Shown piece by piece: positions 49,242 through 61,403 of a stretch of 64,000 nucleotides of DNA (within the stretch, counting starts at the first letter, position 1; the number at the start of each line of letters is the position of its first letter). The notes beneath the pieces are model-generated. The model saw only the letters and a list, made by a program, of their open reading frames with translations. It did not search any database and was not told the origin of the DNA. Position numbers and translations under genes: made by a program. This DNA is from Hyalella azteca (taxonomy: Eukaryota > Arthropoda > Malacostraca > Amphipoda > Hyalellidae), in the NCBI RefSeq assembly GCF_000764305.2, contig NW_025940648.1, positions 156,289 to 220,288 of the forward strand. Reading direction: 5' to 3'.

Positions 49242-51450
49242 AATGTGTGCGTCAGATGCTCGGTTAAAACCTAACCGAACCTAACCTAACTTGAGCGCTC
49301 TGGTCGGTTGACTGACGAAGAAAATTAGAACTGTACGAAAGATCTTATACGAGGAAAGGCTCAAGTGGAACATGAGAAATATTGAGGCGGTACATAGACC
49401 GCTGATTCAGTAAAAAGATGCAGGGCTTCAAAACATTCTAGAAGACGTAGAAGTGCAAATGGATCACTTTATTTGTGCGTGAAGACTTTTAAACTTAAAG
49501 TAAACGACATGAATTGAATTCACGAATAGCTCGCTGGTGTCTTACATATCGCGTCGGTATTTTCATACGAGTACCCTTATCTTTGACATTATACTCTTGA
49601 TCGATATACAGTTTGAGTAATGTTAAGATCTGTATTTGATCATCTTTCGCGTGTCTTACCTTGCCAGCTTACCTTTCCCCCTCTATTTTTAATGCTTTCT
49701 TCATTGCATGACTGAAAAAATTAGAGTTCGATATTACAGAAGTATAATCAAACATAACGTGGTTACAATTTCGGAAATAAATACTCACGAATCTATAATC
49801 GCAATAAAATTCTTCCAATTATATAATTGTTTACGTGCATAAGTGCGATTTTAAAGAATTACATTGACGTTTCTATTTTCTTTGAATTTTCTATTTCGTA
49901 CGTGAAAAAATTATCTGTTTTTGACAAATGTAATTAAATCTCGTCGCAATTATTTTAAGTATTTATATATTCTTATAAAAGGTTTGCCAGCATTAAACAG
50001 AATTCGTCTCGTGGGCAATTCATTGCATAGAATATAAATGACATATTCCTAATAATGGATTGCATGCACGTAATTTTGCTCTTCGTATCACCGAATTTTA
50101 TTTTGCAATCTTGATGGTAGGTACAGTCTGCTGCCATTGTGATGGTTTGGTGTCTTGCCCCAAGTACGAAAGTGCGCACATTAGTTCAGACTTGATATCT
50201 GCTCTCATGGCCTAAGTGGGCTCGCGGTCACGCTCGAAAGGAATCCAGTATTTTATTTCTCCTATTTCAATGATAGTGCAGATAGATTGACAATAATCAT
50301 AGGGTGAATGAATCACCTTACACATTGCATAGTTGATCGTAAATAAGATTTATTTCTCCAGGTACCTAGCGTGCAAAGAGGACCATCTCCCTCATGCCTA
50401 TCATATGCTATTTTTTAATTTACACAACATATAATTCTTAACTATTCAATTAACTGCGGCACAATTATTTCAAAAGTAAAATAAAGAGAATTTTTTTTTA
50501 AACTTAGTCCTGAATCTAGTGTGAATTTTTGCTGGCACTATAGCGATCCTGTAAACCGTTGTGAACTTTCCAATTGAATACCAGCCCTTTAACCCACTTA
50601 TATGAGTATGATAAAAATTCATTACTACATATTTTACTCACGACCGCGCCGCTACCAACAATCTAACACAAGATCTTAAGACACTTTACTGACCCGCAAC
50701 GTGAAGTCAGTTAATACTCAGTGGTCAGTTAATATACGGAAGTCACTGGTAGTGTTCCTAGCAGTAGGATCACGGAAACGATAGCCTCCTCTCAACAGGT
50801 TAACAAATTATCAAGTTTAAAAAAAGACCTGTTTATTGGAGCACAACAATGCATTATTTTAGTGAAATAAATATCATATTTATAGTGGATTAAATCCACT
50901 ATAAATACACTAAATAATTTACCAGATTCGAGCAAAGAACTTAGATCAAATTTCCTCGGAGCAATGTGATATCATCCCTTATATATGAAGTCAACATGCA
51001 GCGCCATACATAGTAGTGAAAGTAAAAATACTTACTCAATTAAATCTCACAAACTTACCGGGAATGGTTCCAAACTCAGCAAATTAATTAACTATTGACC
51101 TATGGTACAAGATTAGGTGAATATGAGAATATAACATGGAGGTAATATAGGAACTTAAATGTTCCAATGTTCAATATCTGTTTTGGAACATCCAATGTTC
51201 AATATCAAGAATTTTGTAATGTTAGATATGATTTAAAATTAATTAAGTAGATCAAACTAATGTGGCAAGTTTATGGCATCAGACTTTGAACTAGTAAATG
51301 AATCGCCACCATTGTTATAACAACCACCTCTTCATTCTCTTGATTAACAAATTAGGAAACATGGTGTGGAAATGTGAAGGGATCCCTGCCTTTTACGCGG
51401 TGTGGAAACGTGAAGCGATCCTTGCTGTTTAAGCGGTAGCTTAGTTTGTC
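49242..51450. other. Intergenic, after the VWA7-like gene
   Basis: AT-rich. ACCTAACCGAACCTAACCTA near 49270 is a short telomere-like run. No gene, transposon or array is seen. Confidence 0.45.
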
Positions 51451-51656
51451 AGAAGATTCTGCAGCTCAGTCTGTCAGTGGGTCTGCAGCTCCGTCTGTCA
51501 GCGGATTCTGCAGCTCAGTCTGTCAGCAGGTTTTGCTGCTCAGTCTGTCAGCGGGTTCTGCAGCTCCGTCTGTCAGCTGGATCTGTAGCTCAGTCTGTCA
51601 GCGGATTTTGCAGCTTAGTCTGTTCGCAGGTTCTGCAGCTTATTCTCTCAGCGTCA
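51451..51656. repeat. 25-bp tandem array
   Basis: GCAGCTCAGTCTGTCAGCGG recurs about eight times at 24-25 bp (CTGTCA at 51471, 51495, 51520, 51545, 51570, 51595). Frames of 83 and 99 codons through it (SAAPSVSG-type repeats) are repeat translations, not a gene. Confidence 0.92.
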
Positions 51657-54460
51657 CTCAAGATGGTATGCAGGAGCCTCGCACTCCTAAGCCATCTCAC
51701 TGCCCATGTTTGTTTATATTGGATATAGCAGAAGTGCACGAGTGAAAAAGAGCAACATATTCACTCTTCCATTTAGTTTGGTAATATTTCTGTTAAAAAA
51801 TGTACGGTTGAATTTGATTTCGGAAACCACCCAATGTAATGCCGAGTTAAAGAATTGTCATTAAACATTCAAAATGAAAAATTACATCTTCGTTTGCTTC
51901 CTACTTGAGTAAAGAAAACATGACCAACCAATTCAAGCTTCAAGCGGCTTCACCCGTGACGGTGAGGGCAACCTACCGAATTGACGGAAAATTAATTTTA
52001 AATTTTAGGGAGAACCCGATTGTTTATGAATTTGTTTAATTTTAAAAAAGGTATTAATTCAATTAGCATTCAAGTTAAGAGTCAAATACCGCTCTACAAT
52101 GCTACATGCGTAATCTAACCCCTCAAAATGAAATTTTATATTAATGTAATATCTTGACATGCGATGCATCATGCATACGCGCACAAATAACCTCAATATA
52201 TTCTCACTTCAAGGCTTCAAAAACACATACAAAAAAGCTCTTAAAAAACGTGGAATAATAATATTTTACATTATGTTAGCGTGTTAGCACGTTACCCCGG
52301 CGTTGCGCGGGATCGATAATCGCTGCAATTTTTTAATCCTGCTGGCGCTAATGTTTTAATAAGTAAATAATAGCGACACACATTTCAATGGGTTACACAG
52401 AAGAAGGGTGACGGGAGATTTCGTTATCTTTCTTTATATATTTAATGTAATCTAATAATAATTTTGGCGGAACTTTAATGGCTTGAGTTAGTACCGCAAA
52501 ATAAAGGAGCAGATTGTAACTAGCAGAAATTATTTATTAAATACTAGTTCAGAACCTAAAGTGAATGTTTTGTAACTCGTCCCAATATCAAGTTAGTTTT
52601 AATTGGATTAAAATACGGATCACTTCAATATTAAATATGGCTGCATGCTATGACTCAATACGCAGTAAATCGTACGGTTTTTCAAACGTGAGTATTATGT
52701 TCCAATTCTTACAGGATCAAATTAGTGCTGCAGCGTGAACGTTATGTTCTAATTCACACAAGATTATATTAATGTTACAGCGAGAGTTTTTTCTTATTAA
52801 ACGACGATTTCATTTAGTCGAAGTAGCGACGTTCATGAGCGTCTATACTGTTCAAGTGTTGCAAAGTTAGCAATAATATAATATAATAATTATATAATAA
52901 TAATAATACTTGCTAATATAATATAATAATAGCAAGTTGATATATAAATCATATAATTCACTGAATAATTTTCAATTCTATAACTATTATCAATTCTCTA
53001 GGTTAAACAGGTTCTTAGATATACAGAAACTAGCTCGTTAGCCCGACGGAGTCCCTGGATCATAAAAAAAACTACAAAAATCTAGTTATCAATAATCCCG
53101 TACTCAAATAACGTTAACCTGCTTAAAGACTAACTAACTTGTGCTAATCGAAGGAGGATCTGTGTAAACCAACGTTTTATGAAAAATAGAGAAGTTCCAC
53201 CTGACTCCCTTTTTTTAAACCAATTAAAAAAAATTAATTTTACTGTTTGAACAAACCTAAGGCTGAGCGATTTTGATTCATCGTCTAGCCTTACCTTACT
53301 ACTTTCCCAAGAAAAAAATGGACTTTAATTTTAATATAAGATCACGATACGAGAGGTATCGTGGATACGTGCCTGAAAAACGAATGCTCGTTTTTACGAA
53401 GCTTGGCATTAAGACCATGAACACACAAACAACAAAATAAATTATAATAGGTAATTTGTACACAGCACTATAGCACCGCTTCAAAACTGAGTAAAGAATA
53501 ACCTTGAATGCAGCAGGTAAGAAAAGTGTTTCGGATATGATGTAATTTTCAGAATTACGTTGAAAAAAGCGATTCGGTTGCGCATACGCCGAAAGATATA
53601 ACGAAATCTGTTAATTTTAGTGTAATATCATATGAGATCATCGGTAGGTGACGAGTTACCGTCAATTACTGATACAGCGACGGTCCCAGAAAGCTTAATT
53701 GAAAGTGACTTCAATGCTGCTGCAGTTTCGTCAACTAATGTTTTAGCTTTGGTGGTTATTTGTTTGACTCGAATCATGTACAATGGAAATTATTTTAACG
53801 ATTGTTATAGCTAAAGCTATTGTTACGTCGAAGAATGTCTATCCAACAACTGGGGTGATATTTATACTCATGATAATGTTTAATTGGAGTCAACACTCAG
53901 CCTGCAATTATTGCGGGAGATTCACCATTGGAGAAAAGGTTAGTGGCGGAGGCTCGGACTTCGGAGTTCGGACTTCGGACAGGATTTAACAGGAAAGACA
54001 TTCAGTGCGCCTGGTGGCATGTTGGCGTGTGGTTGCGTAGTTGAGGATGCCGGCCAGTAACGTTCGGGCGCCATGGAACGGTGCCTAATGTTGTCCTCCT
54101 CCAGCTCCATTCTCCCCGACAATATTAGCACTAAGAAACTATAGTACCATGACTATCATCTTGGTTTATTTGTGATAGCAGGCAGGAATGCGTGCGGTGC
54201 TTTGCAATGAAGGAATTGTAAGGGAAATACGACGCTACTCCGCCCTACACGTCCTTCATTCCGTGCTAGTTGAGGTGAATGCGACGCAGCGAGATCGGTC
54301 GTTTTTGTTGAACTCCTGATTTGCGTATATTTAAATGTGGCCTAGTTTTTAGTTCCATTCATTTGTTAATTAATGTATGAAGTGATTGAGACAGAAAAGT
54401 AGGAAGTGATTGAGACCACAAGAGCAAGAAGGAGCTGGAAAAACTACAGGTCAATTGCTC
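51657..54460. other. Intergenic, AT-rich
   Basis: About 2.8 kb. 52876-52940 is a palindrome-rich run of TAATATAATA words flanked by CTTGCTA and TAGCAAG. Frames at 53632-53814 and 53940-54131 (-) are unassigned. CGGACTTCGGA recurs near 53955-53978. Confidence 0.45.
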
Positions 54461-54464
54461 TTAC

Positions 54465-54900
54465 TGGCATACTTACAGTTTTAGAACTGCTTGCTTACAG
54501 TGAATAGAACTGCATGCATACAGTGCTTGAAACTGCTCACTTGCAGTACTCAGAACTGCTTGTTTGCAATGCATGGACCAGGCAATAAGTCCAGCAGCTA
54601 TCTCAATCAATCGTCAGCTATGGAAAGATCGGGTTCCAAAGGCCGGATCCCTTGTGAATCAAGTCACGAAAAGTTCAAGAATCGGCAACAGGCCATGGGC
54701 CTATTTCTTCAGCGCCGACACTTCTATTCTATTCTATTCTATATCACTGCAAATTCGCAGTGCTCTGAACTGCTCGCTTAGAACTATTGCTATAAACTGC
54801 TCGCCCAAAGTGCTAAGACCTGCTCACTGACAGTGCTTTTAACTGCACGAGCAGAGCTTTTAACTGCACGCGCAGTGCTTAGAACTGCTTCAACTTGTAT
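54465..54900. repeat. Degenerate 23-24-bp array interrupted by an insertion
   Basis: Variants of CAGTGCTTAGAACTGCTCGC recur from 54465 to 54570 and again from 54755 to 54895. The gap is filled by the 170-bp element at 54575-54744, which therefore inserted into the array. Confidence 0.75.
54575..54744 (+). mobile_element. Short retroposon-like element with TTCTA tail
   Basis: A 170-bp segment ending in CTTCTATTCTATTCTATTCT. It is the reverse complement of 63761-63923 with no difference I could see outside tail length. The simple 3' tail suggests a SINE or the 3' end of a LINE. Clear target duplications were not found. Family unknown. Confidence 0.7.
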
Positions 54901-54939
54901 CGCATTGGAGCAGCCGCTGTATGTCATCGTCAGTAGACA

Positions 54940-55258
54940 CAGCACTGCAGCAGCTGCTTTTCTTCTGCTGTACGGCGCTGCATCAGCTGTAAGTTACTGC
55001 TGTACGGCGCTGCAGCAGCTGTAAGTTACTGCTGTGCGGCGCTGCAGCAGCTGTAAGTTACTGCTGTATGGCGTTGCAGCAGCTGTAAGTTACTGCTGTA
55101 CAGCACTGCAGCAGCTGCTTTTCTTCTGCTGTACGGCGCTGCAGCAGCTGTAAGTTACTGCTGTACGGCGCTGCAGCAGCTGTAAGTTACTGCTGTACGG
55201 CGCTGCAGCAGCTGTAAGTTGCTGCTGTATGGCGCTGCAGCAGCTGTAAGTTACTGCC
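54940..55258. repeat. 32-bp tandem array
   Basis: AAGTTACTGCTGTACGGCGC recurs at 54991, 55023, 55055, 55087, 55151, 55183, 55215 and 55247, a 32-bp period with one 64-bp step that repeats the opening GCTTTTCTTCTGC segment. Rich in GCAGCAGCTG. Confidence 0.93.
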
Positions 55259-55329
55259 GACACGCACCACGCAGCAGCAGCGGTAACTTGCAGTTGCGTG
55301 CTGACGCCTCCATCATCCTGTGCAGTGCG

Positions 55330-55797
55330 CGTAGCCCGCATACGAGCTGCGCCCAATAACCGCACAGCAGCGAAGACCACAGCCGTGGTCCACACATGTG
55401 CGTAGTGCTATAGCTAGCATACGAGCTGCGCCCAATAACCACACAGCAGCGAAGACCACAGCCGTGGTCCACACATGTGCGTGGTGCTATAGCTAGCATA
55501 CGAGCTGCGCCCAATAACCACACAGCAGCGAAGACCACAGCCGTGGTCCACACATGTGCGTAGTGCTATAGCTAGCATACGAGCTGCGCCCAATAACCAC
55601 ACAGCAGCGAAGACCACAGCCGTGGTCCACACATGTGCGTAGTGCTATAGCTAGCATACGAGCTGCGCCCAATAACCACACAGCAGCGAAGACCACAGCC
55701 GTGGTCCACACATGTGCGTAGTGCTATAGCTAGCATACGAGCTGCGCCCAATAACCACACAGCAGCGAAGACCACAGCCGTGGTCCACACATGTGCG
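55330..55797. repeat. 79-bp tandem array, cut by a gap
   Basis: GCATACGAGCTGCGCCCAAT recurs every 79 bp about six times. Units also hold CACAGCCGTGGTCCACACAT, with a CCACGGCTGTGG-like palindrome. It stops at the N at 55798. Repeated minus-strand frames of identical sequence are repeat translations. Confidence 0.95.
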
Positions 55798-55798
55798 N
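55798..55798. other. Single-N assembly gap
   Basis: One N joins the 79-bp array to unrelated AT-rich DNA. True array length is unknown. Confidence 0.95.
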
Positions 55799-56754
55799 AA
55801 GCCACACTTGTGATTTGTTCAGTAGAATGTTGAGCATAGATTTGAAGCATGATAACAATTTATCGACACTAATAATTTCAAAATAATAAGTATTACTTTT
55901 CCATTTCAACCTGAACTTTGCCACTGAAATTCCAGTAATGAGAGAGGAATTTCAAGTTATTTTAGATTTTAATTTGAAAATAATAATAATACTGTGAATT
56001 TTACCTATCTTAATCGTATCTATATATATTTTTGTTAACGTTTGAAGCTTGGAACCTCAAACATTTAGGGGATCTTCGGACGTAAAACCAGGCTACTTTT
56101 CTTGGCGGGATATTATATGGATCTGAAATTTATTCTTAGTGCATGAGAGAATAGTCTGGAATGACGGCAGAATTTAGGATGACGGGATATGATATAACGA
56201 GCATCGGTATGATAGGAGGAAGAAAATGGGATGATGAGGTTCGGGATGACAGGCTCCGTTATCATGGAATTTCAAAAATAATAAAAATGAACTACCCGGT
56301 TTTGGACATGTCTCGAAAAAAAGTTGAGACATAGTTCAGACAATGTTAGTATGTAGCACCTATGTCGCAAGAATGTCTAAAAATTCGGACAAATGTTGAA
56401 AAAAAACTCGGATAAATCTCCGACAAACTTTTGACAAATGTCGAACAAGTTGCGGCAAAATTTTGGCCATGGATAACGGGATTTAATATGATGGGATTCA
56501 GAATAACTTGATTTGCGGTTGTGAAATTCTGGGAGCAAAATTAAAATCTCATGGATTACATATCCCTGGCTAAGCCGGGTGAACATGCTATGCGCATCTA
56601 AGATAAAAAATGACATTGTCAAAACCCCAACAGAGCTTGGTGCTCAGAATACTTAAACGTATTGCTGTCATTGCTCTATATTGATTGTTTCTTCACCGTA
56701 TAGATATCTTTTATGGTTAGAAAGTTTTTGTTAACTTGGTCACAGCAAAATACA
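55799..56754. other. Upstream of the zinc finger gene
   Basis: About 950 bp, AT-rich. GACAAATGTC-like words recur near 56390-56440. A splice acceptor (GGTCACAG at about 56738-56745) just before the ATG suggests an upstream 5' UTR exon that I could not place. Confidence 0.45.
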
Positions 56755-56893
56755 ATGGATATCATGAAGATTAATATGAAAGAGTGCCGTGTTGTGATGC
56801 GCAAGCTCTCTGAAGATGCCGTCAGGAGGGGCTGGCACGCTGAGCTCAACCGCATGCAGAAGCTTCTAAGTCTTGGCCAACCCGAGTCCGATG
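56755..56893 (+). CDS. Zinc finger gene exon 1
   Basis: The ATG at 56755 has a good context (ACAATGG). An in-frame ATG at 56713 lies before the likely acceptor GGTCACAG and was not chosen. The exon ends GATG/GTGAGC in phase 1. It encodes MKECRVVMRKLSEDAVRRGW and NRMQKLLSLGQ, amphipathic helices. Confidence 0.78.
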
Positions 56894-59800
56894 GTGAGCT
56901 GGACATTTATGCGCTAATTACCTTGCACAATAAAGCTAAAAACTAAAAAATATATACTGATGCTATAAAACTGAAGTTTCTCATTCTATTACCGTATTTA
57001 TAATGATCTCCATAATTAAGATACAATTAATGAGAAGTTGGCTTCTCTCATGTTATTAAAATATTATGTTAGTTTTTAATGACTTTATTTCGTGTCTCTT
57101 CTCTCCAGCAACAGGCGCCAGTGGCTCATCTTCTACCCGACCATTTGCGGCAATTTACGTCAAAGAAGAGCCCGGCTGTGAGGAGGAGGCAATAACTATC
57201 AAGAATGAACCGATTGAGACGGAAGAAAACGGGGTAAAATCATCACAACACTCATTTAATATCAATAATTTAATTCGCTAATTTATACGAGTCCCCAGTT
57301 TGGGGTCTCAAATTTCACCTCAGTAAACGCTTTTGTTTCATAGATGTGTTTCCAATTGTCTGTTGGATCATATATTGAAAATAGTTGAATGTTTTCAAAA
57401 TATTTCTGCGTATATGTCATATAATTAGGCTTGCGTGTTTAGAAGTTTATCGTAGGCTTGCCTATAGTTATTTATAGCTATACGATTCAATATGCTTCAC
57501 TAATTTTTATGAATGCCAAATTACTTATGTATTCATGATTGTTTTTGTATGTTTTTTGTATCTAGCATATCTTCAGGAAAACAGAGCATCCTTTTGAGAA
57601 AAGTTTTTGAGCATGTTGATGATGTCAAAAAGATTTGAATTGGCAATAAATTTTACGTGGAAAATATCATGTTCGCATGAAGAAAATTAGGCAGAAAATT
57701 TTATCTTATAGGTTGGCAACCACATCCAACTAATAATTTAAGGTTCACCAAACAACCGACTCTCGATAACATGAACTGTTCTTCTCGTTGATATAATAGA
57801 AACGTGCAGTCTTTATAGGTTTTAATTCCATAAGTAAAGTGCTATACCATCCCTACTTGAAATGAAACAAATTTTGACAATGTCGAACGCATAATGAAAT
57901 AAAATGCGCTATGGAACAATTAAATATGAAAAACGTGTCAACAAATATACCCATACACGATCACAACATATGCTCTTTTCCCGCCATGTGTAGAAGAGTT
58001 GTTACTCACTTATTGATGCAAAATTCTGCTGCTGCTAACCCCTACACATCAATCGCTCTCCGCCATTCCTTGATTACTACCTCGTAATTGTATAATTTAT
58101 GTCAATTCAGAAATAAAACCCCGTAATCAAGTCGAATTTTATAAAGAAACTACACCGCGATCAATTTTCCGTTGAAAATCACGTATTTTAGTTATTATTA
58201 TTCATTATGAAACCTCTCAAAATTCAGTGATTGTAAAATCCTTTGCGAGAATGCAGTCGACATGCGTGCAAATAAAAATTCTTATTCGGGGAATTAATTT
58301 ACGAAAAAGCTTTTCATTCCACACAACTGCACCATTTTGCCTAAGACATAAATTTTCATGAATTGGCCGCAAACTCCACCTCAGTCAACACGAAAGAAGC
58401 TCAAGCTTAGATGATCAGTAATTAACGTACCTCACAGGACATGATTGTTATGTCTAAGGAGATTGGATAAGGATAACAGCGATGCTGGAGATTGGGGTGG
58501 GTTATTCAATTTGAAACGTCTGCATGCGTCTCAATTGTAATTATGTAGAACGAATTAAAAAAACAGAACGTACATTCGGCTACGATGCATTTCCTCCGAT
58601 TGGCACAGTTAATACGCATCCTCTGTAAAATCACTCATTCATAACCATCGCTTATAATTACTCGTTCATTCTAAGTTATGTAATTATGTCCGCCGCTATA
58701 CACACGGTCCACTCATGAATGCATAACGATTTTCTGTTGTATTACGAAGAAATATTTGTATAATAGTGGAGAATTTGATAGCCATACATTGATTTTTTGA
58801 GAACATTTTACAGAATATATTCCTGCTATGACAGGCTTGTCCCGATGCACCTGCCAGCCATGGGTGTGGTGGTCGACCAGCTCGACCTCCCCCAGCCTCT
58901 GGACCCTGCAAGGCGGAAGCTCAAATTGAAGCTCGTGATGCACACCCAGTCCACCAACCCGCCTCGCCCAACTCTGCCGTGCCTGCAACAGTTGCGGTGG
59001 GTGGTGCTGTAATGATCAAAGAACTGCTGTAATGTCTTTTTTATCCCCTCAAATTTATATTCTTGACGCGTTCAAAGAGCTTAGCATTTTAGGGTGTAAC
59101 GTAAACTCACGTTGAACTGAGGAAAACTTTCAATCTGTTTGTGATGAGCTTATTTCGAAAATTTTCTAGGCCGATGCTAATTATTCTATGATGTCAATTA
59201 TAAATCAGTCATCGATTTCATGTCCTTGATTAATTAATTAACTGATTTGAAAACGTGTACGGTTGTATCGGAATTGAATCTCGGATGAAGAAAAATTCAA
59301 ATGTTCGATCAGAAGTTTCCCTCTTTAGATATTTAGCACATTGCCTTCCCGCTAAAAAGATGCATGAGTCACGAAAACGAATAAGGCTGATATCAAATAG
59401 ATCATCCTCTGCCTAATCTACTCATTTCAAACTTTGATTGATCACAATTTTATATTTCTCAACAGCTTGTTGCTTGCAAATTCTTATGAAGTGTCTATAC
59501 ATTTTCACTATAATCCTATCAGAGTTTACTGGTGAAAGAAGGGAGGTAAGCTGCTCGCTAGAGGCTACATTGAGTTGGTGAAGTTTGCATTTGTTTGTGT
59601 GATACTAAATTCTTGTGTTTGGCTTCCAGTTTTAATTTAGCGACAAGAAGTCGAAAAGGCATTAACATTTTTGAAAAAAAATTTTGAGACAGATTAATTA
59701 AGAATCAAACTAAGTTACATAAACTCCTCCTGCTCAGTTGAAATTTCCCTATATGCATAAATTTTTCTGGGCTGCGTGAATGTCTGTTTCTCTATTCCCG

Positions 59801-61403
59801 TTCCTCCTTAAAACAATCGACACTCTTATCTTCTTTTCCTGTATGAAGCATGATTAAGTAACAATGGAACACTCTCATAACAAACTCTATAACATGACCT
59901 GCAAACCGTAAGAGCTTATTCAATATAGAATCAACAATTTCACTGAAAACGTGGAGTGAAAGCGCAAAAATCATTCAGTATAATGAAATTGTTATCATTG
60001 AATTATTTTTTATGCAAACAATCTGCCGATATAAATTCTGGCAACTGTTTTGGGTTTGTGTCTATGCAATAATGATTGCCATGAATGCATTTCGTACATC
60101 TAACTTATTGTCGCCACTGCCCTTTCAGTGCGTGGGAAGCGGGCAACCCGCGCCTGCATTAGCTCCAGAAGGCGCCGTTGGCCCCGGCGACGTCGTCTCC
60201 AAAGCCTCTAGTTCCAAGCCGAGCAACAAGTGGCTGCGACACATTTGCTCTGATTGCGAATTTCGTTGCACAAAAAAACGTAAGCTTCAGCAACACATTC
60301 GTTCTAAACATTCCCGCGAAATGCCTTATCGGTGCCCTGAATGTAAATTAGCTTGCTCCAATGAACAAAATCTCAAGCATCATATTCGCTTAACGCATAA
60401 TCAAACACAAACACCGAAGAAACTTTTTCTATGTTTGGAATGTGAATATTCGTGTTCAAATAAAACACTGCTAAAGAGCCATATACTTTATAGGCATTCG
60501 TTGTTGAAGCCATTTCAATGCGCCGAGTGCGAATATTCGACTGTTACTAAACACAAGCTTAGATTGCACATACTTTCAAAGCATTCATTGCAGAAACCTC
60601 TACAATGCTCAGAATGTAAATATTCCTGTGTCACTAGAAACCATATGAAACAACATACACAAAGAAAGCATTCGCGTGAAAAACCTCTGAACTGCTCAGA
60701 GTGTGAATATTCTTGTATCACTAGAAGCTGTATGAGATATCATGTGATAGCCCAACATTCAGCAGAGCCGCCTCTACGCTGCTCGGAGTGCGAATATTCT
60801 ACTGCTTTTAAAAACAGGCTTGAGCTGCATGTTCTTTACAAGCATACATCCAAGAAACCGCTTAATTGCTCTGACTGTGAATATTCATGTGTGACGAAGT
60901 CCCAGCTGCAGACTCATGTTCTTCATAAACATACAGCTGAGAAACCTAGAAGCTGCTCAGAATGTGAATATTCTTGTGTGACCAAGGGCCAGCTAGATAG
61001 TCATTTTTTTCATAAGCATTCATCCACGAAACCTCGCAGCTGCTCTAAATGTGAATTTTCCTGTGTGACTGCGAGCCAGATGGAGAGTCATGTTTTTCAT
61101 AAGCATACCTCTGAGAAACCTCTCAAGTGCTCTGAGTGTGAATATTCTTGCGTGGCTAAGAGCCGGATGTTGAGTCATATACTTTGCAAGCATTCCATGG
61201 AGAAACCTAATCGCTGCTCTCAATGTGAATATACTTGTGTGAATAGATCTGATCTCAAAAGGCATATAATATCCAAGCATTCCTTGGTGAAACCCTTTAG
61301 CTGCTCGGAATGCAAATATACTTGCGTCAGTAAGCGGAGCCTAACTCGACACAGTCAAGTAAAACATTCCGGAGAACAGGAATCATCACTCCCGATCGTG
61401 TAA
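56755..61403 (+). CDS. C2H2 zinc finger protein gene, 4 exons
   Basis: Four exons chain in phase into about 566 residues. Residues 1-46 form a charged helical start (MDIMKINMKECRVVMRKLSE). Residues 47-88 hold VKEEP and IKNEP motifs, typical SUMO sites in insect zinc finger regulators. A Pro/Ala-rich linker follows, and then 13 consecutive C2H2 fingers from about residue 180 to the end. It is probably a nuclear DNA-binding regulator. I give no symbol because tandem-finger families of this type are large and lineage-specific. Confidence 0.85.
57109..57233 (+). CDS. Zinc finger gene exon 2
   Basis: Acceptor CTCTCCAG/CA in phase 1, donor AACGGG/GTAAAA in phase 0. It encodes IYVKEEPGCEEEAITIKNEP, with two likely SUMO-type motifs (VKEE, IKNE). 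Confidence 0.8.
57234..58834 (+). other. Zinc finger gene intron 2
   Basis: 1.6 kb, AT-rich, nothing recognised. Confidence 0.45.
58835..58996 (+). CDS. Zinc finger gene exon 3
   Basis: Acceptor ATGACAG/GCT in phase 0. Donor GTTGCG/GTGGGT (ending 58996) or GGTGCT/GTAATG (ending 59008) both leave phase 0. The product ACPDAPASHGCGGRPARPPP is Pro/Ala-rich and unordered. GC-rich. The other open frame over these bases does not chain. Confidence 0.65.
58997..60128 (+). other. Zinc finger gene intron 3
   Basis: 1.13 kb, AT-rich, nothing recognised. The short frame continuing upstream of exon 4 from 60012 is intron read-through. Confidence 0.45.
60129..61403 (+). CDS. Zinc finger gene exon 4: 13 C2H2 fingers
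   Basis: Acceptor CTTTCAG/TGC in phase 0; stop TAA at 61401-61403. After a 38-residue linker come 13 fingers, C-x2-C-x12-H-x4-H, each about 22 residues plus a 6-8 residue linker. Most begin CSECEYSC, so finger bodies are nearly uniform while the contact positions differ. Linkers read HS-x-x-KPLxC rather than the classical TGEKP. All cysteines and histidines are present. The exon is intronless across all fingers. Confidence 0.93.
   Translation, partial: CVGSGQPAPALAPEGAVGPGDVVSKASSSKPSNKWLRHICSDCEFRCTKKRKLQQHIRSKHSREMPYRCPECKLACSNEQNLKHHIRLTHNQTQTPKKLFLCLECEYSCSNKTLLKSHILYRHSLLKPFQCAECEYSTVTKHKLRLHILSKHSLQKPLQCSECKYSCVTRNHMKQHTQRKHSREKPLNCSECEYSCITRSCMRYHVIAQHSAEPPLRCSECEYSTAFKNRLELHVLYKHTSKKPLNCSDCEYSCVTKSQLQTHVLHKHTAEKPRSCSECEYSCVTKGQLDSHFFHKHSSTKPRSCSKCEFSCVTASQMESHVFHKHTSEKPLKCSECEYSCVAKSRMLSHILCKHSMEKPNRCSQCEYTCVNRSDLKRHIISKHSLVKPFSCSECKYTCVSKRSLTRHSQVKHSGEQESSLPIV

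Noticed and set aside
51446..51745. Ser/Ala-rich 99-codon frame as a secreted repeat protein
   Set aside because: It follows the 25-bp tandem array, alternative frames are equally open, and there is no gene context.
55251..55924. Repeated 72-100-codon minus-strand frames
   Set aside because: Exact copies every 79 bp: satellite translation.
58696..58988. Minus-strand frames over zinc finger gene exon 3
   Set aside because: Composition shadow; the + frame chains in phase with neighbouring exons.
60515..61280. Minus-strand frames opposite the zinc fingers
   Set aside because: Repeats of the finger framework read backwards.
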